A stretch of 64,000 nucleotides of DNA, from contig NC_050467.1 in assembly GCF_013373865.1 (NCBI RefSeq), positions 3,038,001 through 3,102,000 of the forward strand. Direction: 5' to 3'. The stretch is from Monomorium pharaonis (taxonomy: Eukaryota; Arthropoda; Insecta; Hymenoptera; Formicidae). Below are positions 1 to 12,938 of this stretch, piece after piece (positions within the stretch are counted from its first letter, which is position 1; the number at the start of each line of letters is the position of its first letter). The notes beneath the pieces were generated by a model, which did not search any database, was not told the origin of the DNA, and worked only from the letters and a program-made list of their open reading frames with translations. The position numbers and the translations under genes were made by a program.

Positions 1-1914
1 AGCCATTCTCCCTGTGCTCACTTCCGAGAACAGCGGTCCTCTGATCCGCGCCTCTCGTTTAAAAGGATGATATATCGTATTTGCTTTACAAGACGCTCTC
101 GATAACCCCCGATCAAGCCAGGGCCGACGATCGGGATTATTAATTACTATCGAATTTCGTTTGACACGCCTTCGCGCCGTCCGAAGCTCACGGGAACAAA
201 GTTCGTTTCGGAAGATTTTAAGATTTCAACAACTCACGCCCACAAAACTTGATATTAATGCCGCCCCTCATATAATTGCGTGCATGATTCCTATTTTATC
301 CTACTTTTATCTCGAATCTAGCTATGAATAATTGAACATAAAGTTCTAAAGAAACTTACACAATTCATATATTTTCAAAAGTAACAAGCAGTTTTTCTGA
401 CAATTAAAATATACAAACTTTTCAAAAAATCCCTAATACAATATTTTTCCAATCTATATAAAGCTTTACCTACATTCACATAGAGTTTCGTTTAAAGTAA
501 AAATACATCCGTATTTTCTTTATGTAAACAAATGAATTCTTTTATAGAACTTGTGAATTTATTCCCAATAAATTCATAAGTTCTATAAATCTGATTCAGT
601 GTTTATCGTTGGTCACAAATTTATAAAAACTTTTTTATTAACTGTCTGTATACTCAAATTATTAAGCGGTTTTTCGCACATCAATGGCTTGAATTCCACA
701 TTGATTTTACAAGCGTGTTGTGAATGAAAATAATAATCGCGAAAACAGCGTAAAAATACCAAAATCTATAAAATTCAGAATGCTTTAAATTTATAAATAA
801 AGTTCGTACACACGAAATATTGTTATTATATTTTTATTATACGTTACACTTTAGCTTATATTATATTCTAATTTTCCACTCATTGATCATTAAAATCACT
901 GACTATGTCTTCAATATTTTTTTATATTAAATTTTGCGAGTGCAATATGTGTGAAAATGATCTCTCATGCGGCAGAAATGCGTTGCTGAACAAACTTTGG
1001 GCGTAACCAATATGTGCATAAATCGCTTGTGTGCAAAAGCAAAAATTCGAAGGCGTAAACGTACGATATATGTTCACATGTGCACCGACGAAATCTATCT
1101 TAACAATCTATCTAAAAATTATAGTCTTTTCATTGTGCTTTCATCTCTTTAAGAATTATATCAAGAAATATTTATATATGCAGCACTGATAATAAATTCT
1201 CGCATGCAATTTTAATATTTTATTTTACACAAATTTAAATCCTTTTATTAATTCGAAATTATATATTCGAAATTCGATGGATCAATATTTATTTTATTGC
1301 GGAATATCTTTCGTATGAATAATTATACGAAAAATCTGAAAAATAGGACAAGTACTTTCATATTTATATTCTCATTTGTTTTAATTATTTTACTAATTTC
1401 GCAATTAAATTGAATTATTTGGCTTATTAAAAGGCTTGTTAAGTATTTTGATGAGCATAATTTCCATTGAATGCTTTCTTTTCTTGCTTTGTGACAACAA
1501 AGTGAAATGTGTGCACCGTGCCCATGTGTCCATATATGTTGCGCGTACGCGTGGTTGCGCACAAGGCGTGTCGCGCGATATGATTTAGTAAAGAGCCCAA
1601 GACTCGATGGATCATTTATTGAATGATAATCTTCATGCCCCCGAGGATCATCTCCGAAGTTCGTCCTCGGAGATTGTCAGTGACGTTGTCGAGATAACGC
1701 GCGTGTTGAATCCTCCCGCAACAAATCAATATTCGCGATTGGACGCACTCGTAATAAATTTCAACTTCATGAATCGCATTTTGCTTCAGGAACGTATAAT
1801 AAAAATTAATGTCTCTATATACACACCTTCATACACGAAAAATATTAATATCGACAGAGAGAAGTAATACAAAAAGATGCTAACAAATTTCAATTCAATG
1901 TCGGAAAAATATGA
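1..1914. other. Non-coding stretch, no gene seen
   Basis: Mainly AT-rich sequence between two CpG-denser patches at about 1-250 and 1,560-1,760. The second patch holds an ATG-initiated open frame at 1,607-1,867 whose first 60 codons look moderately codon-like but whose tail runs into AT-rich sequence. No splice signals or homology were recognised, so it is not called as a gene. Confidence 0.5.
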
Positions 1915-1999
1915 ACAAAGAGAGAAAGAGAAAGAAAGAGAGATAGAGATAGAGAAATGGAAACAGATAGAAAGGAATGAAAGGAGAAAGAAAGAGATA
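1915..1999. repeat. Low-complexity purine (GA-rich) tract
   Basis: About 85 bases almost entirely of A and G on the + strand, built from irregular AGAG, AAAG and AGAT units. It is simple sequence. The long reverse-strand open frame across it is a by-product of the composition. Confidence 0.8.
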
Positions 2000-3286
2000 A
2001 CTTGGTGGAATCTCTCTATACACCCGGTATAATTAATATATGGCAGTTCGTCGAACGGCCCTGAACTGCTTGTGCATGATGCACGCCCGTAGCATCGGGA
2101 ATACAATACATATAAATCGTCATGAATTTTGAGAGGTCTGCAATTTCGTATTCAATTGCATTTTCGTACAGGCCCAGCCCGTTCTCCGTTGCCGCCTCCT
2201 ACCGTCGGCAACGCTTTGCCATTCGTCATTTGATTGCAGGTTCGGGTGACTTAGCCCATGGCACATCGCGTGATTCGCGTCTGTACACGAGCAGTTTCCA
2301 GTAAGATTAGACCACGCGGCTTTTACGAACATATTTTTCGACTGTAAAATTCGCAATAGATATTTCTATGTAAAACAAATAAGAGAACATGAATGGAGAA
2401 CTCATTTTTTCGGCAAAAGCCAAGTCTAAGCTAAATTGGAGATTTCCGAAACTATAAATCTCATTTTCAGATATTAAATAAACGGATCTCTTATTTCAAC
2501 CATCTCGCATAATTCACGCTACCGAGAGTTTAAATTTACGGAAACCTGCTACATGTGTTTCCAAAGACACATGTAAGGAAAGGAGAAGCTGCGGAGGACT
2601 CGACTTTCAGGATACGCTCACGCGCGCACACGCTCTAATTCTCGAAAATCGCGCAAACTTCAAATGTGCAAGCGAGGTAACTCCCACCGCGCGATTCGCA
2701 AGTTCTTGAAACACGTTCGGAACAGTTTCGTGGATGAAAGAGGAGGCGAAACATTCGGGTGGGCAAAGTAAATTCGTACCGGCGGCGCCTGCGGCGGCAA
2801 CGGACTCCTCGACGGAGACGGACGAGCGATATTTCAAGTTTGGACGAACGCGACCTGATTCCGTCATAACGACGGAACACCAGCTCCCGCTCCCGACGCA
2901 CCCATCCTTCCCCTTCTCCTCTCCCCCGCCATCATCGGTACAGCGTAAACTTCGCGCAGCACGCGATTTGACTTAACGGCGCGCAATATTTCTCCTGTCG
3001 TTTCGATGCAGACGTTCGCACGAAGTTCTGTTCGAAACATGGTCGACCGAGAAAGTGATTTCGTCCGTATCGACTTTCGGACTTCTCTTCCGCTGCACTC
3101 CGAGAATGTTGACAGGCTGCATACTTACATATTAGTCTCTAAAAACTCGTATATGTATTATATGTATATATGATATAAAGTTTGTAATAGAAAATTTGCG
3201 TATTTTTTAAATTAATTTTTTTTATCAATCTAGTAACATGTTTATGTAAGCATCTGTTTTTCGAAATTTTAATTTTTAATATCAAG
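2000..3286. other. CpG-rich block, possibly regulatory
   Basis: The sequence is GC- and CpG-rich from about 2,580 to 3,120 and flanked by AT-rich DNA. Two adjacent frames are open on the + strand: 2,734-2,976 (80 codons, Pro/Ser/Thr-rich) and 3,007-3,171, which starts at an ATG, runs 54 codons and includes ENVDRLHTYILVSKNS. The second follows a pyrimidine-rich TTTCTCCTGTCGTTTCGATGCAG that could be an acceptor. Neither resembles a known family. The block could be a promoter or an enhancer. Confidence 0.3.
2171..2300 (+). CDS. Weak candidate internal exon, unrecognised
   Basis: A segment bounded by an acceptor-like TTTTCGTACAG on the left and a good donor (CCA followed by GTAAGAT) on the right. 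One frame stays open throughout and continues without a stop to the donor; it is rich in Ser, Arg and Gly and reads SGDLAHGTSRDSRLYTSSF near its end. An alternative inner acceptor (TTGATTGCAG) lies at about 2,229-2,238. I recognise no domain. The splice signals are the only support, and chance matches of this quality are common in 64 kb. Confidence 0.12.
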
Positions 3287-3288
3287 TA

Positions 3289-3502
3289 CACTAAGGAAAA
3301 AATGTCATTAATTTGCCTAAATTTGTCAATCAGATCAAATTTCTTCCGTTCAAGTATTTATGCAGTTAATTTAAATACATAAAATACTTGAACTTCAATT
3401 TAAGTATTTATATATTTAACTGAAAATACACAAATAGTTGAATTAAAGAAATTTAATTAAACTGAAAAATTTAGTCAAATCAACAACTTTTTTTTCTGAG
3501 TG
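3289..3502. mobile_element. MITE, CACTGAG-type termini, TA target duplication
   Basis: A 214-bp non-coding element flanked by TA on both sides (3,287-3,288 and 3,503-3,504). The left end reads CACTAAGGAAAAAATG; the right end read in reverse is CACTCAGAAAAAAAAG. Similarity between the ends continues inward for about 60 bases, including the TTTGACTAAATTTTT-like and TCAAGTATTTAT-like blocks. It carries no open frame of interest. The TA duplication and short A-rich terminus fit a Tc1/mariner-type non-autonomous element; the superfamily is inferred. It is related to the element at 39,976-40,178. Confidence 0.65.
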
Positions 3503-3504
3503 TA

Positions 3505-6500
3505 TATTTTAAAAATTAATCTAAAATAATCTAAATTGTGTAAAATTATTAATCTATTGTATTATATGTAATTATATATACCCAGCACAATGATATTAAT
3601 ATTGGAAAAGCCTAAATTAGACTCCAGTAATCCAATAACCTGTTATAATTCCAATATAATTGATCTGTACTATTATAACTTGCAATTGTTATTATTACTG
3701 CCATAGATATATGAACCAACAGTAAATATCATATTCATGATTAATTTCATCGATATTTGTGTTATCAGAGATATGTATGAAAATACATTATGATTTCACA
3801 AAATATGGAAAAATGTATCTTCTGTAGGGAATAAAAGTTAAATTGTAAGAATTGACTGATAAGGCAAAAAACGGGATAGTGCCGAGTGCGAGGGATATAA
3901 ATCTCATGATAAATCGAGAGCCAGCGGGGGTGTAGCGGAATAAGCAAATGGCAGTGGGAAGGCCACCCTACAGGTGGCAACACCCACACGCGTGCACACG
4001 TACAGACGGAATGCGCAGCTAGACGTATAATGCAATCGAATTACCCGTACGAAGGAGACTCCATCTATCATCCCGATCTCATCCGCCGGCTTAGGCGACC
4101 CCGATACGTCATTTTCCAAATCTCGCGGCGGCGGAGAGCGCACGAGAGATTCCTGGATCGACGCGTCGGCAAAAGCCGAGAAAAAAATCTGGAAGAGAGG
4201 AAGAACGGAAGAGGAAAGCGCGATAGAGTGGAGGAAATAAACCGCAGACGTCGACGGCGTCGCGGCGCTCTCCGCCGCCTGTCAAAACTGACGTCTGCCT
4301 CGCGAGATCACCCGCCATGACCGATAAATTATGTCACAACTGCGTGAGAGTAAATGATTCCGCATTCCGTTTCGTTTCCTTTCGCGTTGACGTTTATCAT
4401 ATTAATAGCCTTTTATACCGTAATTCACAAATTTTGTAAAAATAAAACCATTTTGCATGCAATTAATATTGCGATAAAAATAATTTAAAAAGGAAACGCT
4501 ATGTTCATACAGTTTATAAAATATTTAATTCTGATTTGACCAATATAAGAGAGACTTATTTCTCTAAATCTCTTAAAGTTCATTAAATTATAGATTTTAT
4601 AAATAAGACCTCACAAATCTTTCCTTTTATAGACACGGAGACTATATTGATCTTTGATTCCACGAATCCAGCCCCATATCATAATCTTTTGATCTATAAA
4701 TCCTTCGTTCGACATGTGGCCACGCCTTCACTTAGCTTATCCTTGATACCACAAATTTCTTCCTCCATAGATCCGACTTATCAAAGTTGGTTCTTAGATT
4801 GGAAAATCCTAGACCGCGCAGATTCTCGGTTCCCCAATCTTCTCTAATAAATCTCGAAAACTACGAGATTCTCATAAAAACTGACATTACGTACGTGTGC
4901 CCGCAAACTTTCTAACGACACGACTTCGGCGCTACGTCAGCGTTCCATTTAAAAATAAATTTAAATCAAACGTCAAGTAAATCTATAATTAATTCAAAAT
5001 TTTTCGTTCCGTTTAGGGACCGTGTAATCGTCACCTCTGACGCGTGTTTGTTTCTCACACGACCATTGCCATCGGGATGCAGTTTAAGCTACTCGTCTCC
5101 GGGATCCACCCGGAGAAAGAAACTCCATCGAAAGTTGGTAATTACATAGCGGACAGGTTAAAGGGAAGAGTTATGGTACTCGAATAACCGTAGTGTCTTA
5201 TACGAGTGGGCAGTAACTTGACCGAGGCATTAAGTCGATCTCCCGCGGCGACCATGCATACATTACCGGGGACCAGCATCGTTTACTCTTTCCCTTCTCT
5301 CGCGCACGACACACGCATGCTTAAAGATGAAACGCACAGAGTCGATTAGTAGCTTACTCCGCGAGGATGATCTACAGCATCCTCTCGTTCTTCCGATTCT
5401 GAAAGACTGACCGTGAAATTAGGTAGGCCGATCTGGACATCATGTTAGTTTGCGTCAATTTTTCACCCGAATGTAGAATTACACTTCAGACGTTAAAACT
5501 ATTTACTTTGCGATACTCTAAATATTAAAGAAGATAATTTGGTTAGACTTTCTATATAGAAGAATTAATAAAAAAGAGGGAAAGAAAAAAAGAAATGTTA
5601 CATGTAATTATAACACCTTGTAATCTTTAAATTAATATAAAAAATTATAAACATTATACGTGTAGCTGTGTTATACAGCAACAATATCTAATTCAAATTT
5701 TCAAAAAAAACTCGTATGTGTGTGCGTATAAGTATGTGTGCCTGATGGAGAAGATCAAAGCAGGTACAAAATTCAGATTGCGTTAAACACAGGTTCATTT
5801 TTCGCCCATCTGTCCTCCGGAAAAAAAGACATATGTTTTACCGTCCTCTCGTGGGTCCCGTAATTTCATGGTCGATTATAAGGCGGCCGAAGGAGAGCCG
5901 GCTTGTTAAGGGACGGCCACGTTAAGATTAGGCGGAAGTCGCGTTTGAACATTTAGATTTCTCGGGCTCAAAATTGTTGCTTCATATCTTGCTCTCCGGC
6001 AATGATACACGTCGAAAGCACTGTACCGCTCGCTTCGCTGCGCGATGCGAGGGTAATCATGATTACATCGCCCAGAGGCGTTACACGTCGTAACAAACAG
6101 TGGCGGTCATCCTCAACCTTGTCGCTCCAAAACGTATAATATAAAATATATATATATAATTATTATGATCCTACTTTTACGTATAATCAAGAAAATTGAC
6201 TAGACGGCGAATGCGCCTTTGGCCAAAAGCTACATCCCTTGCATTATAATTGCATTCGCCCGAGCCTTTTTAAGAGCTTATTAAATATTTCCGTTCCTCT
6301 TATCGACAATCGTGTTCTCGCGTATTTACATTTATCGCTCAATATCTTTTCGCTTTGATTTTCGAGAGGATGAGCCCCCGTTTTCTCTCGGCGCTTTCCT
6401 CGATTGCTGCTACTATCGTCGCAGCCACTTTATTTCTTTCGTGGAACATTCTCTTTCGATCGACGCGACGTCTCTCACGTTGATGAGCTATCGTCGCAAG

Positions 6501-7130
6501 CAGTTGCGATTCATTAATAATTTTAATAAGGGATCTTAATGGAAAGCGCCGGTTCCGCCTTCTCTTTCATTGGAGATTTTCATTTTTTTTTCTTTTTAAT
6601 TTTTTTTTACTCGACAAGAGATCGAAGCGGAGCCAACTGTCCATTCGCGATTATCATTCGCCGTTAATTTGCACGGACTCTTTTCCGGGACGATTCATCC
6701 GGCAGAGAGCAAAGTTCCTTTCGCGGACTGTTTCAGCATTAAGGATTATCGAGGAACAGCGAGAGATTGCTTCTTTCGCTGTAACAAGCTACTCCGGCCG
6801 ACTATGAATTACGGCGCGCGCCATTCTCCCGTCCCGGCTTCGCGCTTGATGACTCTCATCGAGAGAATCTCGATACTTTATATAGTAGCTCGCATATCTC
6901 GCATAGCAATAAGAAACTTTCGTGACGGACGGAGAAGAGCACGAAGAATTCTCGATCGCGTCGATTGGCGATTTCCTGCGAGATTATTGTCTTCCGTTCG
7001 GCCAATCGATGTCGCAATTATGTAATCCACTTTTAAGGGGCTGTTATCTACCGTACACAGGATAATACATCGAAGTACAGGTACAAGATTACGTACCAAT
7101 TACAAGATTACGTCCATTGAAAAGTAAAAG
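3505..7130. other. Non-coding stretch with GC-rich islands
   Basis: AT-rich runs (3,505-3,880, 4,330-4,660, 5,460-5,720) alternate with CpG-rich patches (3,900-4,320, 5,020-5,440, 5,800-6,130, 6,660-7,020). Arg-rich frames at 4,030-4,320 and 6,669-7,025 on the + strand are open but have no recognisable domain. Overlapping frames on both strands are also open at 4.0-4.3 kb, which points to composition rather than coding. No RNA gene was seen. Confidence 0.45.
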
Positions 7131-10100
7131 AGTTGAATGGATTGTATTTAACAAACTTACGTGGAGCAAAGTAATTTATATATTTAGCTGTAATCTGTAT
7201 TAATAGCCGAGGGAATTAAATTAAATCAAAGGATCGTAAAAAATGCGAATTATATACCACAGAAACTGAATTGAATTTCTTTTTAACTCAAATTTTTTTT
7301 CCGTAAATAAAAGCTTGTATGATCAAATTGCCGATAATCGCCCACCTCTTAATCTTTATTACACGGGAGGTATCACAAAAGAGCCGAGGGTCCCGACCAG
7401 CAGGATATATTTCAGCATCGCTCGGCTATAGCAAAAATCTCAACCGTAACAGCGAATTAATTATTTTACATGGACGCCGTTTTACTAGCGCGTCAATCAC
7501 CGATAGACACCTGATGCGCCAATGATTAATGATCTTCCTCAATTACACGGAGAGGATCGTGATTTCGAAAGAGCGGGGGCCGCTGATCGACTCCACGGCG
7601 GTCGAAACAAAAAGGCTTCGATGAAAGGTGCCCGCCTGTTTCGGGATTCTGACAAAAAGAGCGGGCGAGGAAAAGCAGTACCTCGGCATCGTCATCATCG
7701 TCGTTGTCGTCCGGTGACTCAACGATTTGCGCGGCCGTAGATCAGCCGGATCGCGCTCATAAATCGTGATTAAATCGACCGAGACTCGTAAACATCGCGG
7801 TTGGAACGTCAGGAAAGAGCAAGAGGAGATCTTGTCCGGGCCGCGGAGGAGACTGACATGAGAAGAAAGGTGAGAATAACGAAGTCGGGCAGCGAAGAAG
7901 AGCAGCATGTGCACGGAAAAAGTCTAAATTGCGCAAACATTCATTCAAAGCAAAAATAAAATAAAATAAGCATTTAAAATCTACCTTAAATTTTAATTAA
8001 TCCATTCAATGATAAAAGTTTCGTTTATCTTTATATATTTTTTAAACCTAAATTCTTATCATTTAAATTTGATACAAATTTGCGTTTTTAGAATTTTACA
8101 TTTATTTTTGTTACGCAGTAAAATACGTCGCGAAGATTCCAATATTCACGTTATCCACATTTTCGTTGACTAAACCGATCTCGTTGGCGAATCCCATATC
8201 GCGGTTGTTGCGTATAGACGCTCAACTCGTCGTCGCCGTCGGTTTATTTACGGAAAATTTCGTTTATCCTCAACGCCGGCGCGAACGAGCAATTTCCGAA
8301 AAAAGCCAGCCGGAGGAAACGCAACGCGTTTTACCATACATAATCTGCTCTTCCTCATTCTCGCCGTAATAGAGGCTTTTGATCTTGCCTCCCGCCATCT
8401 TAAACCGCAAACGCAAGTACCTATGAGCGCTCCATATGAGTTGTCACACGCGACTTGTTCCCCACAACTCCGTTGATCATCTTCGTAACACCTTTCCTTC
8501 CCGAGAGGTTCTCTTTCCCGGTCTCTGTCTTTGAACTCGCCGAGATGCTATAATTGCGTCATTTTTCTCACACGTGTCTTCATCTCTCGCGGGAGTATGC
8601 CTCTACCACAAAACTCGTTGGCCCATTTTCGTAAACCGCGTTTATGTTTATTAAATGCGATCTCGTGACTCTCAGTTCGTTGTAGCATCAAACGTAATCC
8701 TTATCAAGCAACGTAATTTCCTACTTATGTATCGCATTTAATATCAACTAAGAAATTTTTCCAACAAAATTAGCCCAGAGCACATTCGTGATTTTTATTA
8801 TCGTTAAACTGTTCGATTTTTATTATTTGATGACGCAAGATGTGATTGTATGTGCGGTAAAATACAAAATTTTGTTATAGCTTCCACTCCACTGCGAAAT
8901 GATCCATCATAGATCATTTTGCTTTTTGCACGATGCGGGCTTACTCGCTGATCGAAGGATCGAAAATCACCGTGACATCAGTGACGCAGATTCGCTCATT
9001 GACAAAGTGATGCATTAAGCGAGCCGAAAACGCGCGCGACGTCGGCAGGGGATTTTATCCGGAATATCGACGGTCCCCGAGGGATCGGTTCCAAAGGGAG
9101 AATGCTGTTCATAGTCTAAGGGTCTCGGACTGACAGCTCGCGCCATATATTGATGATGTGTCTGAGCTCGGGGCTTCCATTTCACGGCGCTCTGCCTCCG
9201 TCTGTCGTATCCGGTTTCGCGGCATTTTCCACCCAGTGCCGCCACCCCCATGTTACACACACGTTTCTCGTTCTCGCGAGGCACGTCTCTGTAATACATG
9301 GTACTCACTTACGGATGCCTCATTTGCATTATCTCCGACGAGACCCTCTCGGTATTCAACGCACAAATCGTTACGCGTGGAATGATTATATCTTGTACGA
9401 ATGTATGTGTGTATGAACCTCGTGTCATTGTGAAAAACAAATTGTATTTTTTTTTTTAATGTTTCTATTAATGTATGTGGTGAAAGTAGCGTATTGCACT
9501 TATAAAATTATATGCAAAGTTTGCTTATATTGAAATAACGGTTTTATTGAAGTATCTAAAAATTTAATTGTGAATACAAGTCTAAAAATACTTTTATTGG
9601 ACTATCAAAATTATAAAAGATGTTCAAGCATGAGAAGCAATGCTGCAAAAAGTTTCAACATTCTAGCAATCAGCTTGACTGTCCTATATGTATAATTAAT
9701 TTGATATTTCATCAAAATTATTTTCAGTATATCTATGTGAATTTTTTAAACACTTCAACAAAACCTTTTCAGGTAAGTTTAAATAATGAAAGAATTTTAC
9801 AAACATATGTGGATGGGCAATACAATAGTAAGATTTAATATATGACCGAGATCGAATAAAGAGTAACCGAGATTGCTCGAAAACCAATTTATAACTACAC
9901 ATAACGGATAAATTTGCACACAGGATATGGCACCAGTATCGTTAGTGGGCAGAGTTGCAGAGTGAACGCAATTATATCGAGTCGCTATATGCATGGCATA
10001 ACAAAGAGGTTTCGCTAAACGAGAAACCATCATAGCGCATAATACTTCTACCTATAATTTACGATAGATTAATACGGAATTTATGGGGAAAGTTTGTCCG

Positions 10101-11526
10101 TATTGAGTTTTGGCACGGAAAAGTTTTTGCCGGTTGCAGCTGCATTACAAGTACAACGCAATTGTGATCATGAATTTTTCGTAGAAATATCTTATAAAAA
10201 CTACAGATATCTTTATATTCTTTATCCGTACATCTCCTCCCTTTCTTTGCTTATATTGTGCTCATAAAAATAAAAGGTTTTATACAACAGAATAAATTCT
10301 ATTTATTTGTCCTCTCCTTCTCTTTATGCTTTATTAACTTTTTAATTTATCAATTTTGTAATTACCGTTCGCTTTCATTCGATGATGAACGCTTCTCTTT
10401 CAAAACGCATCATCAAATTCGCTTTATCTTGAATCGAGGGGAAGGAGAAACAGATCCAATTCTCGGTCAAAATTGGAGATGGCGAATAACCGAAATATAC
10501 CGAGTCAATGAAGTTATTCACGGTGCACATTAGCCGCTTAAGATTAAAGTAACTTCAGCTCGGTGCTCGCTCGACCGAGGAATTTATCCCCCTTTGTATA
10601 ACCTACTCCAATTTTTTCCCACCCCGTACGCTCACTCGGGAAAATAACCAACTCGCCAGATACCCGGTATCGTTCTCTCGCTCGCATGGGCGATGCCTTC
10701 CCTCTCTTTCTCCTTCTATGGAACGTCGGCGTCGCGACGCCTCGGTCGCGGCTTAACCTACGGCGCGCCGCGGGACGAGGGAAAATTGGAAATGCGGCTA
10801 AAACGAGGAAAAAGTTAAATTAAATACTCCGCAGTCCGCACGCCCGCCCGCGTCCTTTTTACCCGGATTTTTCAATTTCCTCCAGAGTTTCCTTTCCTTC
10901 ACCACTCCACCGTCCGACAGCACCGCCCCATCGAGGCGCATCCTCCTACGGTACAGACTGCTGCTGTCATTCCGCTTCGGTCCGCCACACTCCCGCGGAA
11001 TGATAGCTCGAGTGGCTCCTGACTTCTTTAAGGTAATCACTCGAGAAATTCCGCCAGCGACTTCCTCAATTGAATTTCATGCCGCTCGCGCCGCACTGCT
11101 AATGAGACGGCGACCGCCAAGAAGTTTTCTCGCCAATTTTTAGGCGCGACCGAATAAAACGATGTATACGTGTTTGAAGCCGCGAAATGCCTGGAGAACA
11201 CGACTAAGTTATAGAATAAAAAACTTGATATAAGTTTTACCCAGTAAAGAAAATAGAGAAATAAAAGAGAGAGAAAAATTGTAATTTTTTTTAAGAAAAT
11301 ATAAATCAGCTATGCTATCCAATTATCTGCGCCTTATTATTGCAATATGCATCCTTTTTGCATATCCAATCAGCATTCAAATTTATTCACGGCAATCATA
11401 AGTTAATTAGAAATTTCTAAAAGGTTTCTAAAAAAACAACAGGCGATATTTTTCGTTTCAATGTATGGATTTTTGTTTTTAGCATTTTAATTTGTGGCTT
11501 TATGTTCTAATGCAATTATTTTTACC
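7131..11526. other. Non-coding stretch, no gene recognised
   Basis: A mosaic of CpG-rich patches (7,340-7,900, 8,160-8,700, 8,930-9,400, 10,540-11,160) and AT-rich runs. The segment 9,538-9,612 resembles 38,145-38,222 (both contain TTGAAGTA, CTAAAAATTTA and TTATTGGACTAT) and is probably an old dispersed repeat. Open frames at 7.5-7.9 kb and 9.0-9.4 kb occur on both strands and look compositional. Confidence 0.45.
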
Positions 11527-11544
11527 AAAAAAAAAAAAAAAAAA
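11527..11544 (+). repeat. Poly(A) run of 18
   Basis: Uninterrupted A homopolymer. No target-site duplication or element body was found next to it, so there is no evidence for a retroposed sequence. Confidence 0.9.
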
Positions 11545-11998
11545 GTCTTTTTGCACGTAACACTCGAATTCGAACGCCTTTCCGGTGATGCGTCATTTTC
11601 TAATTTTACAAATTCCCCAAATCTAAGGAACGCGCTTCTTAACGAGCGGAGGACAGGTGCGCCGGGATATCGAATCAGCAAATCCTCGAGCCTTCAGCTC
11701 CGGGAATCCTCTAACCGCCTCGATAGAGTCATTATCGAGCAGGTGAATCCGCATACGAAGCTCGGCGGGCACATAATTTTCGGGCCACACCGGGAGTAGC
11801 TTACCTCCGCGTAATGCACCTGCGTGAGCAGGTAGATAATCAGCCCGCGCGGCTCCGACTAATAATTGAAACCGAAATCCGTCCGCACGCGCGTATGCAC
11901 GTACACACGCACACACACATACACACATATGCGCGTACAGCGCGTGCACAACCAAACGCGAAGGGAATGCAGAACGAAATGCGCGAAACGCACGCGAG

Positions 11999-12193
11999 TT
12001 GTTAACCGTAATTGCGCCTGTACGTTGCCGACTTTATTATGATTCATTAACGTTGCAATTGGCGGAGGGCAAAAGTAGCGGGAACGAAACTCGGATTACA
12101 ATGGCGAGAACGTCGGAAATTCTTATGGATGTTAAATACGATACTACCACAGTTTCACCAGTTTTAATTCTAAAACGTCAGATATTAAATTAA
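11999..12193 (+). CDS. Candidate exon or short ORF, unrecognised
   Basis: The frame is open from about 11,870 to the TAA at 12,191-12,193. Its last 65 codons look codon-like: purine-rich first positions, mixed polar and aliphatic residues, with LTLQLAEGKSSGNETRIT and TSEILMDVKYDTTTVSPVL inside. The only in-frame ATG with a fair context is at 12,101, in ACAATGGCG. The upstream part of the frame is a CA-rich microsatellite-like run and is unlikely to be coding. There is no recognised domain, signal peptide or membrane segment. It could be a terminal exon or chance. Confidence 0.2.
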   Translation: MLTVIAPVRCRLYYDSLTLQLAEGKSSGNETRITMARTSEILMDVKYDTTTVSPVLILKRQILN

Positions 12194-12891
12194 TATAATA
12201 ATAACATTAAATTTGTGTATGAAACGGAAAACTGTTGTTACTATCGCCTCTTTGATGAACTTTTAGAAAGAGAGTAAACCAAGTAACCAACCTAAAGAGA
12301 AGGCAAGGAAAATATTTGTTAAATAATTAAGGTTCTTACACTACCCGGAAGGGTGTTATCCGCGCGGAATAATTGCGAGACTTCCAGAGACACAACCGAG
12401 AATGACTTTCGTGAAAAACAAGAGGAGGCGGCAAGAACTTTTCCCCGGAAGGACATTAATCTCAAGTAGAAAGAGCTTGACTGCAGCTCGATAGCAGCAA
12501 TAATAATTTCTTTATCGGTTGCTCGCGCGAGTCGTCCGAGGTGGTTTTTTCGACGTTTTTCCAGCGGCGGCCACCTGCCGCGATTGCGATCATGTTCAGG
12601 GCAAGCCTACCGTGACTGACGAGAGCCGGTAGCCTCCGCTTTTAACGATAAAACGAAAAAAAAGGAGAGAGAAATGCCACTCTCTCGCGGCTGATACGGT
12701 AATTACCGGCGAGATAGGTCGTGGCCGCGCTCTAACGATCAGCTTCATTAACGAAACAATCGGCATTCGACAAATAGATTTTCGCGTCAATATTAACAGC
12801 GTTTTTCATTCATTAGCGAAGCCGAGTACTACGCGCGTACGCGTTTAGAAACAGTTAGAAAAACGCTCGAGTTTTCTTCCTCATCGATTTT

Positions 12892-12894
<3 letters not shown>
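12194..12894. other. Non-coding stretch
   Basis: A short AT-rich run (12,194-12,330) is followed by CpG-rich sequence with no convincing open frame or splice pair. Confidence 0.45.

Positions 12895-12932
<38 letters not shown>
12895..12932. repeat. (CT)n microsatellite
   Basis: About 19 uninterrupted CT units, read as GA on the other strand. The reverse-strand open frame through it encodes an Arg-Glu run and is spurious. Confidence 0.95.

Positions 12933-12938
<6 letters not shown>

Noticed and set aside
4030..4320. 96-codon ATG-initiated Arg-rich frame
   Set aside because: CGG-rich sequence gives Arg runs on one strand, and the opposite strand is also open. No family resemblance.
6669..7025. 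118-codon + strand frame
   Set aside because: No ATG near the start, Arg-rich tail and no splice signals. Frames of this length are expected by chance in the CpG-rich patches.
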